Shown here: piece after piece, positions 27,332 through 36,295 of the stretch
How the letters are laid out: every line of letters begins with the position of its first letter
Numbering within the stretch: the first letter of the stretch is position 1
Assembly: GCA_021740845.1 (NCBI GenBank)
Contig: JAIOYZ010000011.1
Span: 1 to 64,000 of the forward strand
Length of the DNA stretch: 64,000 nt
Direction of reading: 5' to 3'
Origin: Bacteroidia bacterium
GTDB lineage: Bacteria; Bacteroidota; Bacteroidia; UKL13-3
Notes under the pieces: generated by a model
Told to the model about the DNA's origin: nothing
Database searches by the model: none
Seen by the model: the letters and a program-made list of their open reading frames with translations, nothing else
Made by a program: the position numbers and the translations under genes

Positions 27332-28333
27332 TTATTTTTTTAGAGCCAAAAGGCTAAAATCTGTTGCTTCTTTTTTTATCGTATTGGTTAAATGTCCTAA
27401 TCCTTCAATGGCCATTTCTACCACATCTCCATCTTGTAACCATTGTGGTTTAAAGCTTGGATCGTTTAATAAACCTGTTCCGTTTAATTCTAAGAAACAA
27501 CCTGTTCCTACTGTTCCAGAACCAATCACATCCCCTGGTAATATATCAACTCCATAAGCACATCTTTCTACTATTTCTGCAAAGGTCCAATCCATATCGC
27601 CTACACTGCCCTCACTCACCAAAACACCATTTACCCAACATTTCATGTTTAGGTTATAGCTGTTTCCTACATGACCAGCTTTTGCAGGTATTTTATAAGC
27701 TTCCAATTCGTCTGGAGTAACAAAGTATGGCCCAATTACGGTTGAGAAATCCTTGCCTTTTGCAGGTCCTAGGTTCAACAACATTTCTTCCATTTGAAGT
27801 GTTCTTGCACTCATGTCGTTCATGATCATATAACCTGCAATGTATTGGTCTGCATCTGCCGCTTTAATATTTCTACCTTTTTTGCCAATTACAATTGCAG
27901 CTTCTAATTCAAAATCTAATTTTTGAAAATGATCAGGCATGCACAAAATTTCTCCCGGACCTTGAATTGCATTGTGGTTTGTGAAATAGAAAATTGGATA
28001 TTGGTCAAATTCAGGAATCATTGGGACACCTCTGTTCCTTCTAGCAGATGCCACATGTTGGCGAAATGCATATCCATCTCTGCAAGATGTAGGGTTTGGA
28101 ACTGGTGCTTCTAATTTTACATCTGTTTCTTGTATTGCAGTTCCTAAACTTGGGTTAGTTTTTAAGGTTTGATCCAATTCTTTAGCAGCATTCATCATGC
28201 TTTCGCCTCCCTTCAGAAAATCAGCCATATTATCTGGCAACGAAGAATTCAAATCGTGAAGGTTCCATATCAATCCATTTTGAAAAATACCCAATTGGGT
28301 TTTATTTTCAAGAGTATAGCTAACTAATTTCAT
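27332..28333 (-). CDS. Fumarylacetoacetate hydrolase family protein
   Basis: 333 residues of the FAH superfamily. The metal-binding acidic residues are seen in FELEAAIVIGKKGRNI (ExE) and YIAGYMIMNDMSARTLQ (Asp); GSGTVGTGCFLE, near residue 280, is the conserved loop. The N-terminal 60 residues form the family's small domain. Members cut carbon-carbon bonds in acylpyruvates and similar compounds in aromatic amino acid breakdown; the exact substrate is not evident. It ends a run of four minus-strand genes with small gaps (secA, deoC, SPOR protein, this gene). Confidence 0.88.
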   Translation of the reverse strand: MKLVSYTLENKTQLGIFQNGLIWNLHDLNSSLPDNMADFLKGGESMMNAAKELDQTLKTNPSLGTAIQETDVKLEAPVPNPTSCRDGYAFRQHVASARRNRGVPMIPEFDQYPIFYFTNHNAIQGPGEILCMPDHFQKLDFELEAAIVIGKKGRNIKAADADQYIAGYMIMNDMSARTLQMEEMLLNLGPAKGKDFSTVIGPYFVTPDELEAYKIPAKAGHVGNSYNLNMKCWVNGVLVSEGSVGDMDWTFAEIVERCAYGVDILPGDVIGSGTVGTGCFLELNGTGLLNDPSFKPQWLQDGDVVEMAIEGLGHLTNTIKKEATDFSLLALKK

Positions 28334-28342
28334 ATTGAGAAC

Positions 28343-28732
28343 TTATAATTTTGGTAAATTTATTTTATCAGGTACAATCAAAAGTTGATCGTATACTTTT
28401 TGAAGTTGAAGGTACATTTGTTGTGCTTCTATAAAATTTCTATAATCACCAACACGCAATTTAAAATAGGGTTGTTGGTAAATTAAATAGGAGGGTTCAT
28501 CAGGAAAATCTTGCTTAAACTTAGCTTTTAAAGCATTTGCATTATTTCTCTCTGAGCCAGAAAACAATTGAATTCTAAAGCCATCCATCGTCTGGTGACT
28601 TCTATTTTCTTCAATGTTTTTTTCAATTAATGAATCCAAACTTGGGTCGCCAATAATTTTTACTTTGCCTTGGGCTTGAGCCGTATTGGCATAAACAAGT
28701 AGGATCAAAATGAATCCAAAAAGTTTTTTCAT
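28343..28732 (-). CDS. SPOR domain protein, exported
   Basis: 129 residues. A signal peptide (LFGFILILLVYANTAQAQ) is followed by a linker and a SPOR-like repeat: GFRIQLFSGSERNNANALKAK and YFKLRVGDYRNFIEAQQ. SPOR domains bind glycan strands lacking stem peptides at division sites. The gene lies between deoC and the FAH-family gene, with gaps of seven and nine bases. Confidence 0.85.
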   Translation of the reverse strand: MKKLFGFILILLVYANTAQAQGKVKIIGDPSLDSLIEKNIEENRSHQTMDGFRIQLFSGSERNNANALKAKFKQDFPDEPSYLIYQQPYFKLRVGDYRNFIEAQQMYLQLQKVYDQLLIVPDKINLPKL

Positions 28733-28739
28733 AAACGTT

Positions 28740-29387
28740 TTAGGGTTTAATTAATACTAAACTAGCCGAAGTTCCCAATCTATCTGCCCCAGCTGCCACT
28801 AGTTCATTTGCCATTTCTTTAGTTTTAATGCCTCCTGCTGCTTTAATTTTAGTTTTGGCTGGCAAGAATTTTCGCATCAATTTTACATTTTCAACTGTGG
28901 CTCCTTCTGTTCCATAACCGCTAGAGGTTTTTACAAAATCAGCTTCACAATCTGCACATATTTTGCAAATGGTTTTTATCTCCTCCTCGTTTAAATAGCA
29001 GGTTTCAATAATTACTTTAGCGTGTTTATTTTGTAAATGACAAGCAGTAACCACAGCTTGAATATCGTTCTGAACAGCTGCAATATCACCGCTTTTAAAA
29101 GCAGCAATATTTATAACCATGTCTACTTCATGCGCACCAGCAGTAATGGCTTTCTTTGTTTCTTCCACCTTACTTGAAACGGTACTATAACCAAATGGAA
29201 ACCCAATTACAGTGATAATTTTAGTATCGTTTTTCTTTAAAGTCTTTTTTGCCAATTGAACATAATAGGGCGCAACGCATACTCCATAGAATCCATTCTC
29301 AACCGCTTCGTTACATAATTTTATTATGTCCTCAGATGTTGAGTTGGGTTTTAAATTTGTATGTTCAATATACTTAGCTAGGCTCAT
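28740..29387 (-). CDS. deoC: Deoxyribose-phosphate aldolase
   Basis: 215 residues, class I aldolase barrel. EVDMVINIAAFKSGD carries the catalytic Asp-Lys region and FVKTSSGYGTEGATVENV carries the Schiff-base Lys. AAGGIKTKEMANELVAAGADRLGTSAS is the phosphate-binding end (cited by its ends). It cleaves deoxyribose 5-phosphate to acetaldehyde and glyceraldehyde 3-phosphate. The gene lies 12 bases after secA. Confidence 0.95.
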   Translation of the reverse strand: MSLAKYIEHTNLKPNSTSEDIIKLCNEAVENGFYGVCVAPYYVQLAKKTLKKNDTKIITVIGFPFGYSTVSSKVEETKKAITAGAHEVDMVINIAAFKSGDIAAVQNDIQAVVTACHLQNKHAKVIIETCYLNEEEIKTICKICADCEADFVKTSSGYGTEGATVENVKLMRKFLPAKTKIKAAGGIKTKEMANELVAAGADRLGTSASLVLIKP

Positions 29388-29399
29388 GTTTGTTTTCTC

Positions 29400-32300
29400 T
29401 TAATTTAGTTCTTCTTTTCCGTGACACGATTTATATTTTTTGCCACTTCCACAAGGACAAGGATCGTTTCTTCCAATTTTAATTACTCCTTTTACCTGCG
29501 CTGGTTTTTGTACTTCAGATGCACCTTGTGCTGCAACTTGAGTATTCCTTTGCGATTCAGCCAAATCATCTGTTCTAGATGTTTTTAACTTACTAGTATC
29601 AACTCTTTTTGGTTGCTCAGCTTGTTTTACTTCACTTGCGTTTTCAACCGGAATAAAACTCTTAAACAACATGCCTAACAATTCCTTGTTAATGCGCGTA
29701 ACCATTGTCTTAAACAAGTTGAAAGATTCTAATTTGTAAATTAGCAATGGATCCTTTTGTTCAAAAACTGCATTTTGAGAACTTTGTTTTAAATCATCCA
29801 TTTCTCTCAAATGCTCTTTCCAATCATTGTCTATAACGAATAAGGTTGCGAATTTCTCATATGTTTTGGTAATTTCTCTAGCCTGAGTTTCATATGCCTT
29901 TTTAAGATTTACCGGAATTTGCATATTGTGTATTCCATCGCTAAACGGTACGGCAATATTCTCAAACTGTGAACCTCTGCTAGTATAAACATCATCAATA
30001 ACTGGCTTGGCATTGCTAGCAATATCAGCAATTTTCTTAGTATAGTGTGCTTCCAATTCTTCAAATAACATATTGGAAACAGCCTCTGTTTTGCCTCCTA
30101 AAAATTCGTCTTGTGTAATATTTGGTTCGTGTGCAAATACACGCATTACTTCAAACTTAAACTCGGCATAATTCTTTTGATCTTGGTATGTTTCTACCAA
30201 TTCATCGCAAGTATCTGCCAACATATTGCTGATGTCTAAAGCCAATTTATCTCCGTAAAGTGCATTTCTTCTCTTGGTGTAAATTACTTCACGTTGAGAG
30301 TTCATTACATCATCGTATTCTAATAAACGCTTACGAATTCCAAAGTTGTTTTGTTCTACTTTTCTTTGTGCACGTTCAATGTTTTTGGTAATCATAGAAT
30401 GCTCAATATTCTCGCCTTCCTTCATTCCCAAACGGTCCATAATACTGGCAATTCGTTCTGAACCAAATAAGCGCATCAAATCATCTTCCAATGAAACATA
30501 GAATTTAGATGAACCTGGGTCACCTTGCCTACCAGCACGACCTCTTAACTGTCTATCAACCCTTCTACTTTCATGACGTTCGGTACCAATAATAGCCAAA
30601 CCTCCAACTTCTTTAACACCTTCACCAAGCTTGATATCCGTTCCCCTACCAGCCATGTTGGTGGCAATAGTAACGGCACTTTTTTGTCCTGCTTCTGCAA
30701 CTATATCTGCCTCTCTCTGGTTTTGCTTTGCGTTTAAAACATTGTGTTTTATTTTACGCATGGTTAACATTCTACCAAGCAATTCACTCACCTCAACAGA
30801 TGTTGTTCCAACAAGTACTGGTCTTCCAGCATCTGTAAGTTTTACAATTTCATCTATAACCGCGTTGTATTTTTCACGCTTGGTTTTATAAATTACATCT
30901 TCCTCATCTTTTCTAGAAATAGCTCTATTGGTTGGAATTTCTACCACATCCAATTTGTAAATTTCCCAGAATTCACCTGCTTCTGTGGTTGCTGTACCCG
31001 TCATACCACAAAGCTTGTGGTACATTCTAAAGAAGTTTTGCAAAGTAATAGTAGCATAGGTTTGTGTAGCTGCTTCTACTTTTACATTTTCTTTTGCTTC
31101 AATCGCTTGGTGTAAACCATCGCTATAGCGTCGGCCTTCCATCACACGACCAGTTTGTTCGTCTACAATTTTTACCTTGCCATCTACGATGATATATTCT
31201 ACATCGCGTTCAAACATGCAATAGGCTTTCAACAATTGATTGATGGTATGTATACGCTCAGATTTAATTGTGAACTCCAACATCAATTGTTCTTTTCTCT
31301 TCGCCTTTTCATCTTCTGGCATAGTAGATTTTTCAATCTCCGCTATTTCTGAACCAACATCTGGTATAATAAAGAAATTAGTATCCTCGCCCGAAGAAGT
31401 AATTAACTCAACACCCTTTTCTGTTAAATCAACCGAGTTTATTTTTTCGTCAATTACAAAATACAAATCCGCATCCACCTTATGCATTTCCTTTTGTTGG
31501 TCTTGCATGTAAAAGTTTTCGGTTTTGGTGAGTATATTCTTCATACCGGGCTCTCCCAAGAACTTAATCAGCGAACTGTTCTTAGGTAACCCCCTGTAGG
31601 CTTGTAATAATTTAAATCCACCTTCTTTGTCGTTATTGGCCGTAATTGCTTTTTTAGCGTCCAATAAGGCTGTATTTGCATATGCTTTTTGTGCATTTAC
31701 CAATTTCTCAATGCGAGATTTCAATGCATAAAATTGTTGGTCGTCGCCTCTAGGAACCGGACCAGAAATAATCAAGGGGGTTCTAGCATCATCAATCAAA
31801 ACTGAATCCACCTCATCCACCATCGCATAATGGTGTTTGCGTTGAACCAATTCGTCTAAACTATTTGCCATATTATCGCGCAAATAATCAAAACCAAATT
31901 CGTTATTGGTACCATAGGTTATATCAGCTTGGTAAGCTTTTCTTCTTTCAGCAGAATTGGGTTGGTGGTAATCTATACAATCTACCTTCAAACCATGAAA
32001 TTCAAACAATGGTCCGTTCCACTCACAGTCACGACGAGCCAAATAATCATTCACCGTTACTACGTGAACGCCCAATCCCGAAAGTGCATTTAGGTAAGAA
32101 GGTAAAGTAGATACCAAGGTTTTTCCTTCACCTGTAGCCATCTCAGAAATCATTCCTTTATGCAATACCAAACCACCAATTAACTGAACATCGTAATGAA
32201 CCATGTTCCAAGTAATCATCTGTCCTGCGGCTTCCCAAGTGTTCGACCAAATTGCTTTGTCGCCATCAATGCTTACCGGTTTTTTATGACGAGTACTTGC

Positions 32301-32729
32301 ACTTAATTCTTTATCCCAATCGGTTGCAGTAACTACCAATTGCTTATTAGTTGCCAACCTTCTGGCGGTTTCTTTTACCACCGCGAATGCTTCAGGTAAA
32401 ATTTCATTTAATACTTTTTCTAATTCCTCGTCTCTTTTTTTCTTAAGCAGATCTATTTTCTTAAATAAATCATCCTTAACAAATAAATCAATATTGTCAA
32501 CCTGGGTTTCGGTTCTAATACCCTCTATTTCCTCATCTATTTCGGCAAGGAATTCACTAATCTTTGCTTTAAATTCTTGCGTTTTACCACGCAATTCATC
32601 GTCGCTTATAGAACTAAGTTTTGCAAAAGCAGTATTCACTTTTTCAACTACAGGACTAAGTTCTTTTAAATCACGGTCAGATTTACTTCCGAAAATTTTG
32701 GTAATTCCTTTAAAAATGCTTCCAATCAT
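29400..32729 (-). CDS. secA: Preprotein translocase ATPase SecA
   Basis: 1,109 residues, long as usual for Bacteroidota SecA. Walker A is [13 protein letters not shown], Walker B is the [20 protein letters not shown] block, helicase motifs [21 protein letters not shown] and [14 protein letters not shown] are present, and the C-terminal SEC-C zinc motif [14 protein letters not shown] binds SecB or ribosomes. A large acidic/basic insertion lies in the first nucleotide-binding domain (around residues 345-460). The enzyme drives proteins through SecYEG. The 425-base gap upstream is full of dispersed-motif copies. Confidence 0.98.
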   Translation of the reverse strand: MIGSIFKGITKIFGSKSDRDLKELSPVVEKVNTAFAKLSSISDDELRGKTQEFKAKISEFLAEIDEEIEGIRTETQVDNIDLFVKDDLFKKIDLLKKKRDEELEKVLNEILPEAFAVVKETARRLATNKQLVVTATDWDKELSASTRHKKPVSIDGDKAIWSNTWEAAGQMITWNMVHYDVQLIGGLVLHKGMISEMATGEGKTLVSTLPSYLNALSGLGVHVVTVNDYLARRDCEWNGPLFEFHGLKVDCIDYHQPNSAERRKAYQADITYGTNNEFGFDYLRDNMANSLDELVQRKHHYAMVDEVDSVLIDDARTPLIISGPVPRGDDQQFYALKSRIEKLVNAQKAYANTALLDAKKAITANNDKEGGFKLLQAYRGLPKNSSLIKFLGEPGMKNILTKTENFYMQDQQKEMHKVDADLYFVIDEKINSVDLTEKGVELITSSGEDTNFFIIPDVGSEIAEIEKSTMPEDEKAKRKEQLMLEFTIKSERIHTINQLLKAYCMFERDVEYIIVDGKVKIVDEQTGRVMEGRRYSDGLHQAIEAKENVKVEAATQTYATITLQNFFRMYHKLCGMTGTATTEAGEFWEIYKLDVVEIPTNRAISRKDEEDVIYKTKREKYNAVIDEIVKLTDAGRPVLVGTTSVEVSELLGRMLTMRKIKHNVLNAKQNQREADIVAEAGQKSAVTIATNMAGRGTDIKLGEGVKEVGGLAIIGTERHESRRVDRQLRGRAGRQGDPGSSKFYVSLEDDLMRLFGSERIASIMDRLGMKEGENIEHSMITKNIERAQRKVEQNNFGIRKRLLEYDDVMNSQREVIYTKRRNALYGDKLALDISNMLADTCDELVETYQDQKNYAEFKFEVMRVFAHEPNITQDEFLGGKTEAVSNMLFEELEAHYTKKIADIASNAKPVIDDVYTSRGSQFENIAVPFSDGIHNMQIPVNLKKAYETQAREITKTYEKFATLFVIDNDWKEHLREMDDLKQSSQNAVFEQKDPLLIYKLESFNLFKTMVTRINKELLGMLFKSFIPVENASEVKQAEQPKRVDTSKLKTSRTDDLAESQRNTQVAAQGASEVQKPAQVKGVIKIGRNDPCPCGSGKKYKSCHGKEELN

Positions 32730-33154
32730 ATTATTTGTTCTCGCTATATGTGCCTTGCATTAAATGCATAGGGCGGTAAATTTATGCTATTTTTATGGTT
32801 TGGCATAAATTAATCCAACTTGCTTTTTTGTCAATTTGGCATAATAATTTGTTTCTCAATAGCTTTTCGGTTTGAACCAAAAATTAAGACTAAAAAATGA
32901 TTTTTAAACTATTGATTGCCAGCTAAATTAATCTAGGGTATTTTGGTTCAGACCGATATTTTTTGAATTAATATAAATGCAAAATATAGGAAATTGCTCG
33001 TGTTTAATTTTTGCAAAGTGCCTGTTTTAGTTGTAAACCCAAAAAATTGGTTCAAACCGAATATTTATTTTTATTTAGGTTTGAACCTAACAAAAAGTCT
33101 ACTATTGGCTTAATTGGCAGGCATTTTTAAACAATAAATCTTAATAACCCGAAC
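32730..33154. repeat. Gap between secA and ogt with four copies of the dispersed GGTTTGAACC motif
   Basis: Apart from the secA 5' region, the gap has no open frame of note. Copies lie at 32869-32878, 32945-32954 (variant GGTTCAGACC), 33049-33058 and 33078-33087. The last two are exact reverse complements 19 bases apart and could form a 10-bp stem-loop. Long AT-rich runs separate them. They may be part of the secA promoter region, the ogt 3' end or a site of their own. Confidence 0.75.
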
Positions 33155-33736
33155 TTAATTCTTAGAAAACTCCCAATCCAGAAGTGCTTTTTTTCTATCC
33201 AAACCCCATCTGTATCCTCCCAATTTGCCCGAATTTTGAACCACCCTATGGCAAGGTATTAAAATGGCCACAGGATTTTTACCTATTGCCGTTCCAACTG
33301 CTCGAGCGGCATTTTTTTGCCCAATTTGCATTGCCAAATCTCCATAAGTTCGGGTTGAACCAAATGGAATTTGAAGTAATAAATGCCAAATCCTAATTTG
33401 AAACGCACTACCTTTTACATGCATGGGAATTGTGTTTTCAATGTCCAATTTCCCACCTGTTATTTGTAAAGCACTCAAGTGAAAATCGTTAGTAGTTTTA
33501 ATAAATTTCGCCATTGGAAATTCCAGCTCCATTTCTACGATGATAGTTTTTTCATCATCAAATAAGGAAACTTTACAAATTCCAATATTTGTGGAGGCAA
33601 TTAGTAGGTTCCCAAAGCCACTTGGGTAAATATTAAATTCTATTTCATAGGATTCTAAATTTGTATTTTCAGAAAACGGAAATAAGGTGCAGGGTGAATT
33701 TGATTTGCCTTCAAAAATGGAAATTTGCTGAGCCAT
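33155..33736 (-). CDS. ogt: Methylated-DNA-protein cysteine methyltransferase
   Basis: 193 residues. The acceptor motif NPVAILIPCHRVVQNSG has the reactive Cys in PCHRV, preceded by the DNA-binding helix FGSTRTYGDLAMQIG; GGYRWGLDRKKALL closes the domain. It repairs O6-methylguanine by moving the methyl group to itself. The N-terminal 85 residues are weakly conserved, as usual. No Ada regulatory domain is present. Confidence 0.93.
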   Translation of the reverse strand: MAQQISIFEGKSNSPCTLFPFSENTNLESYEIEFNIYPSGFGNLLIASTNIGICKVSLFDDEKTIIVEMELEFPMAKFIKTTNDFHLSALQITGGKLDIENTIPMHVKGSAFQIRIWHLLLQIPFGSTRTYGDLAMQIGQKNAARAVGTAIGKNPVAILIPCHRVVQNSGKLGGYRWGLDRKKALLDWEFSKN

Positions 33737-33749
33737 TTCTTGCTATTAT

Positions 33750-34448
33750 TTAGTTGTTATGGTCTTCATTAGAATCCATTTGGTTTCTAAATCCAAGCAT
33801 TTTTCCTGTTGGTATTCCGCTGCTATGACTCATATAATTTTTCTGTTCCAAAGAAATATAACTCATGGTATCAATAGGAGGGGCCATTAAATCAAAGTTC
33901 ATACAAAAATGCATGGCTTCGCTAATAATATTGTCTGCGCAATCCTCTTTAAATAGTGCCTCTGCAAAATTTGGGTAAAGCATACTCAATGGATGATTTC
34001 CCTCCACAAAAAAATGAGTATCTAAATTCACAAAAATTCTTCCAACTAAATAACCGATATCTCCCTCTCTATTGTATTTAATGGTATCTGAAAGGAAATT
34101 ATAAATATGAATTACACCACAAAACTGCCTTAAATGATTTTCTTTTACATAATTGGTTTGATGTATATAATGGTCTTTCGGAAAATCAAAAATATTGGTG
34201 TGCATCATAAAAACTAGAGTGTCGCCACTAAATTTTAGATGCATTTCGTATTCGGTTACTTCATAGAATTTTATTTCAACATGAGGGTCAATTATTGCAA
34301 CCTCAGCATGCAATTTTTGAGCAATTTGAGAAGCAGATTTTTTAATACTAACTAAAACCTCTTTTGTGCTTCTAAAAGCCTTTTGTTTACATGAAGATTT
34401 TTCAAGAAGTAGGTTTTTTATCTGTTCCAATTTGTTATTAATTCCCAT
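33750..34448 (-). CDS. Hypothetical protein, 232 residues
   Basis: I do not recognise a family. The protein has no signal peptide or membrane helix. It starts with a charged helix, has a middle part rich in His, Phe, Tyr and Ile (HYIHQTNYVKENHLRQFCG, LSDTIKYNREGDIGYLVGRI) and ends in a hydrophilic tail with several His and Asn. The ATG at 34448 is the first available. The gene is 13 bases upstream of ogt on the same strand, so they may be co-transcribed. Codon use looks like its neighbours. Confidence 0.65.
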   Translation of the reverse strand: MGINNKLEQIKNLLLEKSSCKQKAFRSTKEVLVSIKKSASQIAQKLHAEVAIIDPHVEIKFYEVTEYEMHLKFSGDTLVFMMHTNIFDFPKDHYIHQTNYVKENHLRQFCGVIHIYNFLSDTIKYNREGDIGYLVGRIFVNLDTHFFVEGNHPLSMLYPNFAEALFKEDCADNIISEAMHFCMNFDLMAPPIDTMSYISLEQKNYMSHSSGIPTGKMLGFRNQMDSNEDHNN

Positions 34449-34546
34449 ACTGCAAATAACAAAAAAAAGCGGGGGAATATACTCAATTTACTCTTTTGAA
34501 GAAATTTGGTTTTTGCTTTCTAATATGCGTTGAGTAGATGTTTTAC

Positions 34547-34678
34547 CTAGAAGAGAATAATTAAATGAGTATGATTTTTGATCTCATTTTCATCATATTC
34601 AAATTCATACTCGCCAGTATCTAATTCTTTTAGCACACCTGCTCTAATGTTGTTATATTTAATTATAGCCTGCCTCAT
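34547..34678 (-). pseudogene. HipA N-terminal remnant (toxin of a HipBA module)
   Basis: A 43-codon frame begins at ATG 34678, two bases after the hipB-like stop. MRQAIIKYNNIRAGVLKEL and the following GEYEFEYDENE match the start of HipA kinase N-terminal domains, but the frame ends on TAG at 34549-34547 and no kinase domain follows. After the break another frame shows only a short leftover. The toxin is therefore lost while the regulator is intact. Confidence 0.65.
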
Positions 34679-34680
34679 CT

Positions 34681-34878
34681 TTATTTCTCACTTATTGGCC
34701 CTAGAACATGACCAAACATGTTCAATACCTGATTAACTTTCGACAAACTCAGGTTATCTTTTCCTTGTTCAATTTTTCTAATAACAGTTAATGCTACACC
34801 TGCTTTCATGGCTAACTCCTCCTGTGTGAGTTTTAATTGTTTTCGTTTTGTTTTAACAAACTCTTTTATTGAATTCAT
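34681..34878 (-). CDS. HipB-like XRE-family antitoxin/regulator
   Basis: 65 residues with one helix-turn-helix: FVKTKRKQLKLTQEELAMKAG, cited by its ends and core LTQEELA, then VALTVIRKIEQGKDNLSL and VNQVLNMFGHVLGPI. This is the short HipB form (y4mF-like) that is normally followed by hipA; here only a hipA remnant follows two bases on. Repeated palindrome-like boxes in its upstream region are its probable operators. Likely role: autorepressor without partner toxin. Confidence 0.8.
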   Translation of the reverse strand: MNSIKEFVKTKRKQLKLTQEELAMKAGVALTVIRKIEQGKDNLSLSKVNQVLNMFGHVLGPISEK

Positions 34879-34880
34879 TT

Positions 34881-34981
34881 TTATATGCTTTTACATACAA
34901 AAATAGCATATTTGAATTAATTTATATGCAATTAAATATAAATAGTGGAATTTTTATGAATTTATATGCAATTACATATAA
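34881..34981 (-). promoter_or_regulatory. Promoter with three operator-like boxes upstream of the hipB-like gene
   Basis: Three 20-base boxes start at 34881, 34922 and 34962, about 41 and 40 bases apart. The last, TTATATGCAATTACATATAA, is an inverted repeat TTATATG-N6-CATATAA; the other two differ by a few bases. On the minus strand a perfect -7 element (TATTTTTG) lies at 34905-34898, so the first box covers the predicted start of transcription and the second the -33 region. This fits repression by a HipB dimer. Confidence 0.65.
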
Positions 34982-35052
34982 GTAATTAGGCTTGTAAGAT
35001 ATTATATGGATTTAGATATAGGTATTTAAGATTTTCAAAAACGTTTCTTTTA

Positions 35053-35147
35053 ATTGAGTAGAGTGGAGTAAAAAAAATCGAACTATTTGAATTTAGAAAA
35101 TGATTTAAAACTTTGGTAGGTTTATTAAATTTCGGTTTGAACCGAAG
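35053..35147. repeat. Repeat A, copy 1
   Basis: A block of about 95 bases shared with 36191-36280: GTAGAG(T)GGAGT, an A run, ATCGAACT, TTTAGAAAATGA and a terminal TTTCGGTTTGAACC. The two are in the same orientation and clearly alike though diverged in the middle. Each ends in a copy of the dispersed motif. Function unknown. Confidence 0.75.
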
Positions 35148-35340
35148 ATCAAATCATATTGTAAAGAATGAAATTTTCATTGCCTTGAAATGGATTTTTG
35201 AAGATAGAAAGGTGCAAATGAAAATAGAAAAATGCAGGAAGCAGATGCCCAATCTTACCATGCACGATGATAATTTTGATTTGCATTTCAACTTTTATAC
35301 TTTTTGTAAAGCCCGAAATGAAATTTATTAAAAACCTAGC

Positions 35341-35627
35341 TTAATAATTAAGTAATGAGCCATGAATAATTATTTTAATTTCAATTATTTGCTCTTTCTT
35401 TATATAAGCAATAACCCAATTTTTAAATACAAAACATCTCCAATTCTTAATTGCAAATTCAGGGTATTTGCAAAGCCTATGGCGATGGTATTTTAATAAT
35501 ACTTCTTTTAAATTTTTAAGGAATTTAATAACAAATCTCTTTCCACTACCTTGTGTATTTTTCTGTCTACAAATCAGCCTAATTTATTTAAGGTATAAAT
35601 AGCCTAAGCACTAACAGAAATTTTCAT
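35341..35627 (-). pseudogene. Decayed RelE/ParE-type toxin gene
   Basis: Starting at ATG 35627, which overlaps the antitoxin stop by four bases, the frame reads MKISVSA, TAG (35606-35604), AIYTLNKLG, TGA (35576-35574), FVD, then a frameshift near 35560, and continues as NTQGSGKRFVIKFLKN, YPEFAIKNWRCFVFKN and WVIAYIKKEQIIEIKIIIHG to TAA at 35343-35341. The C-terminal part has the pattern of ParE/RelE toxins (a Lys-rich helix, an IKNWR strand and YIKKEQIIEI strand). Length without the breaks is near 95 residues, normal for the family. The toxin cannot be made in functional form. Confidence 0.72.
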
Positions 35628-35866
35628 TTGCTATATTCATTTAGCAATTCTTCGATATCAATTAGTTCGCTTTTATCAGCTCTATTTGCATATTCCACTA
35701 ATTCGGATTTAGTAGCTTTCCTTCCTAATCCAAAAGCTAAATCTTTTGCGGTTAATCCTTTTTTGCTTGCAATGGAAGGAGCTTCCATTTTTACTTTCAA
35801 TTCTTTAAGAATTCCCAATACCAAATGGTCTTTTGGACAATCATTTAACTCAATTGTATATTTCAT
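35624..35866 (-). CDS. Small antitoxin-like protein paired with the decayed toxin
   Basis: 80 residues, hydrophilic, with a KYTIELNDCPKDHLVLGIL start and an acidic helical C-terminus (KSELIDIEELLNEYSK). I recognise it by position: its TGA overlaps the toxin ATG in the ATGA form typical of type II toxin-antitoxin operons, and size and charge fit. The fold is not identified. Unlike the toxin it has no stops or shifts. Confidence 0.6.
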   Translation of the reverse strand: MKYTIELNDCPKDHLVLGILKELKVKMEAPSIASKKGLTAKDLAFGLGRKATKSELVEYANRADKSELIDIEELLNEYSK

Positions 35867-35978
35867 ATTTTCAAATTTACATGATTGATATTAAATTTTA
35901 GTGGTTGATCAAAAATGATTGTCTTTTTCAGTTAGGTTAAGCATTGCAAAGTCGGTTTGCTAATCCAAACATGCAGCC

Positions 35979-36175
35979 TCTGGCAAATATTTGTATAAAG
36001 AATAAACATAATTAATGCCAGTGACTATCAACATTTTTATTAATAGGTAAAAAGTACCTTACTATTAAAACATCAAGCCAACTTTGCTTAAGTCGGATTG
36101 CAAATCCTCAGGTATGTGATTTGGATTGCAAATCCAAATCAGCTGCCAGTTGCTAGCTGCCAGAGGCCAGAAGCC
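35979..36175. repeat. Repeat B, copy 1 (about 200 bp direct repeat)
   Basis: This block is closely similar to 38285-38488 in the same orientation, from TCTGGCAAATATTTGT through CTATCAACATTTTTATTAAT and GTCGGATTGCAAATCCTCAG to a GC-richer end of CCAG/GCTAGC/GAAGCC words. It includes the inverted repeat GATTTGGATT-GCA-AATCCAAATC. The two copies flank the DUF4143 ATPase and RHS remnant. No protein is encoded. Confidence 0.85.
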
Positions 36176-36190
36176 AAAAGCCCTCTTCAA

Positions 36191-36280
36191 GTAGAGTTGA
36201 GTGAAAAAAATCGAACTAGCTGCTTTTAGAAAATGAATTAGCACTATAGCAAGTTTACCAAATTTCGGTTTGAACCAAAG
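36191..36280. repeat. Repeat A, copy 2
   Basis: Second copy of the block at 35053-35147, same orientation, directly after repeat B copy 1 and just downstream of the DUF4143 ATPase stop codon. It ends with GGTTTGAACC (36267-36276). Confidence 0.75.
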
Positions 36281-36295
36281 TGAATTTACTAATAC

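Noticed and set aside
33049-33058. tRNA T-arm (GGTTCAAACC resembles a B box)
   Set aside because: No acceptor stem, D-arm or anticodon arm can be drawn around it or around other copies.
32869-33087. CRISPR array from repeated GGTTTGAACC
   Set aside because: Copies are only about 14 bases, in both orientations and at irregular distances, and no cas genes are present.
35113-35331. 72-codon plus-strand frame beside repeat A
   Set aside because: It starts inside the repeat, has no recognised family and no supporting promoter; it may be chance.
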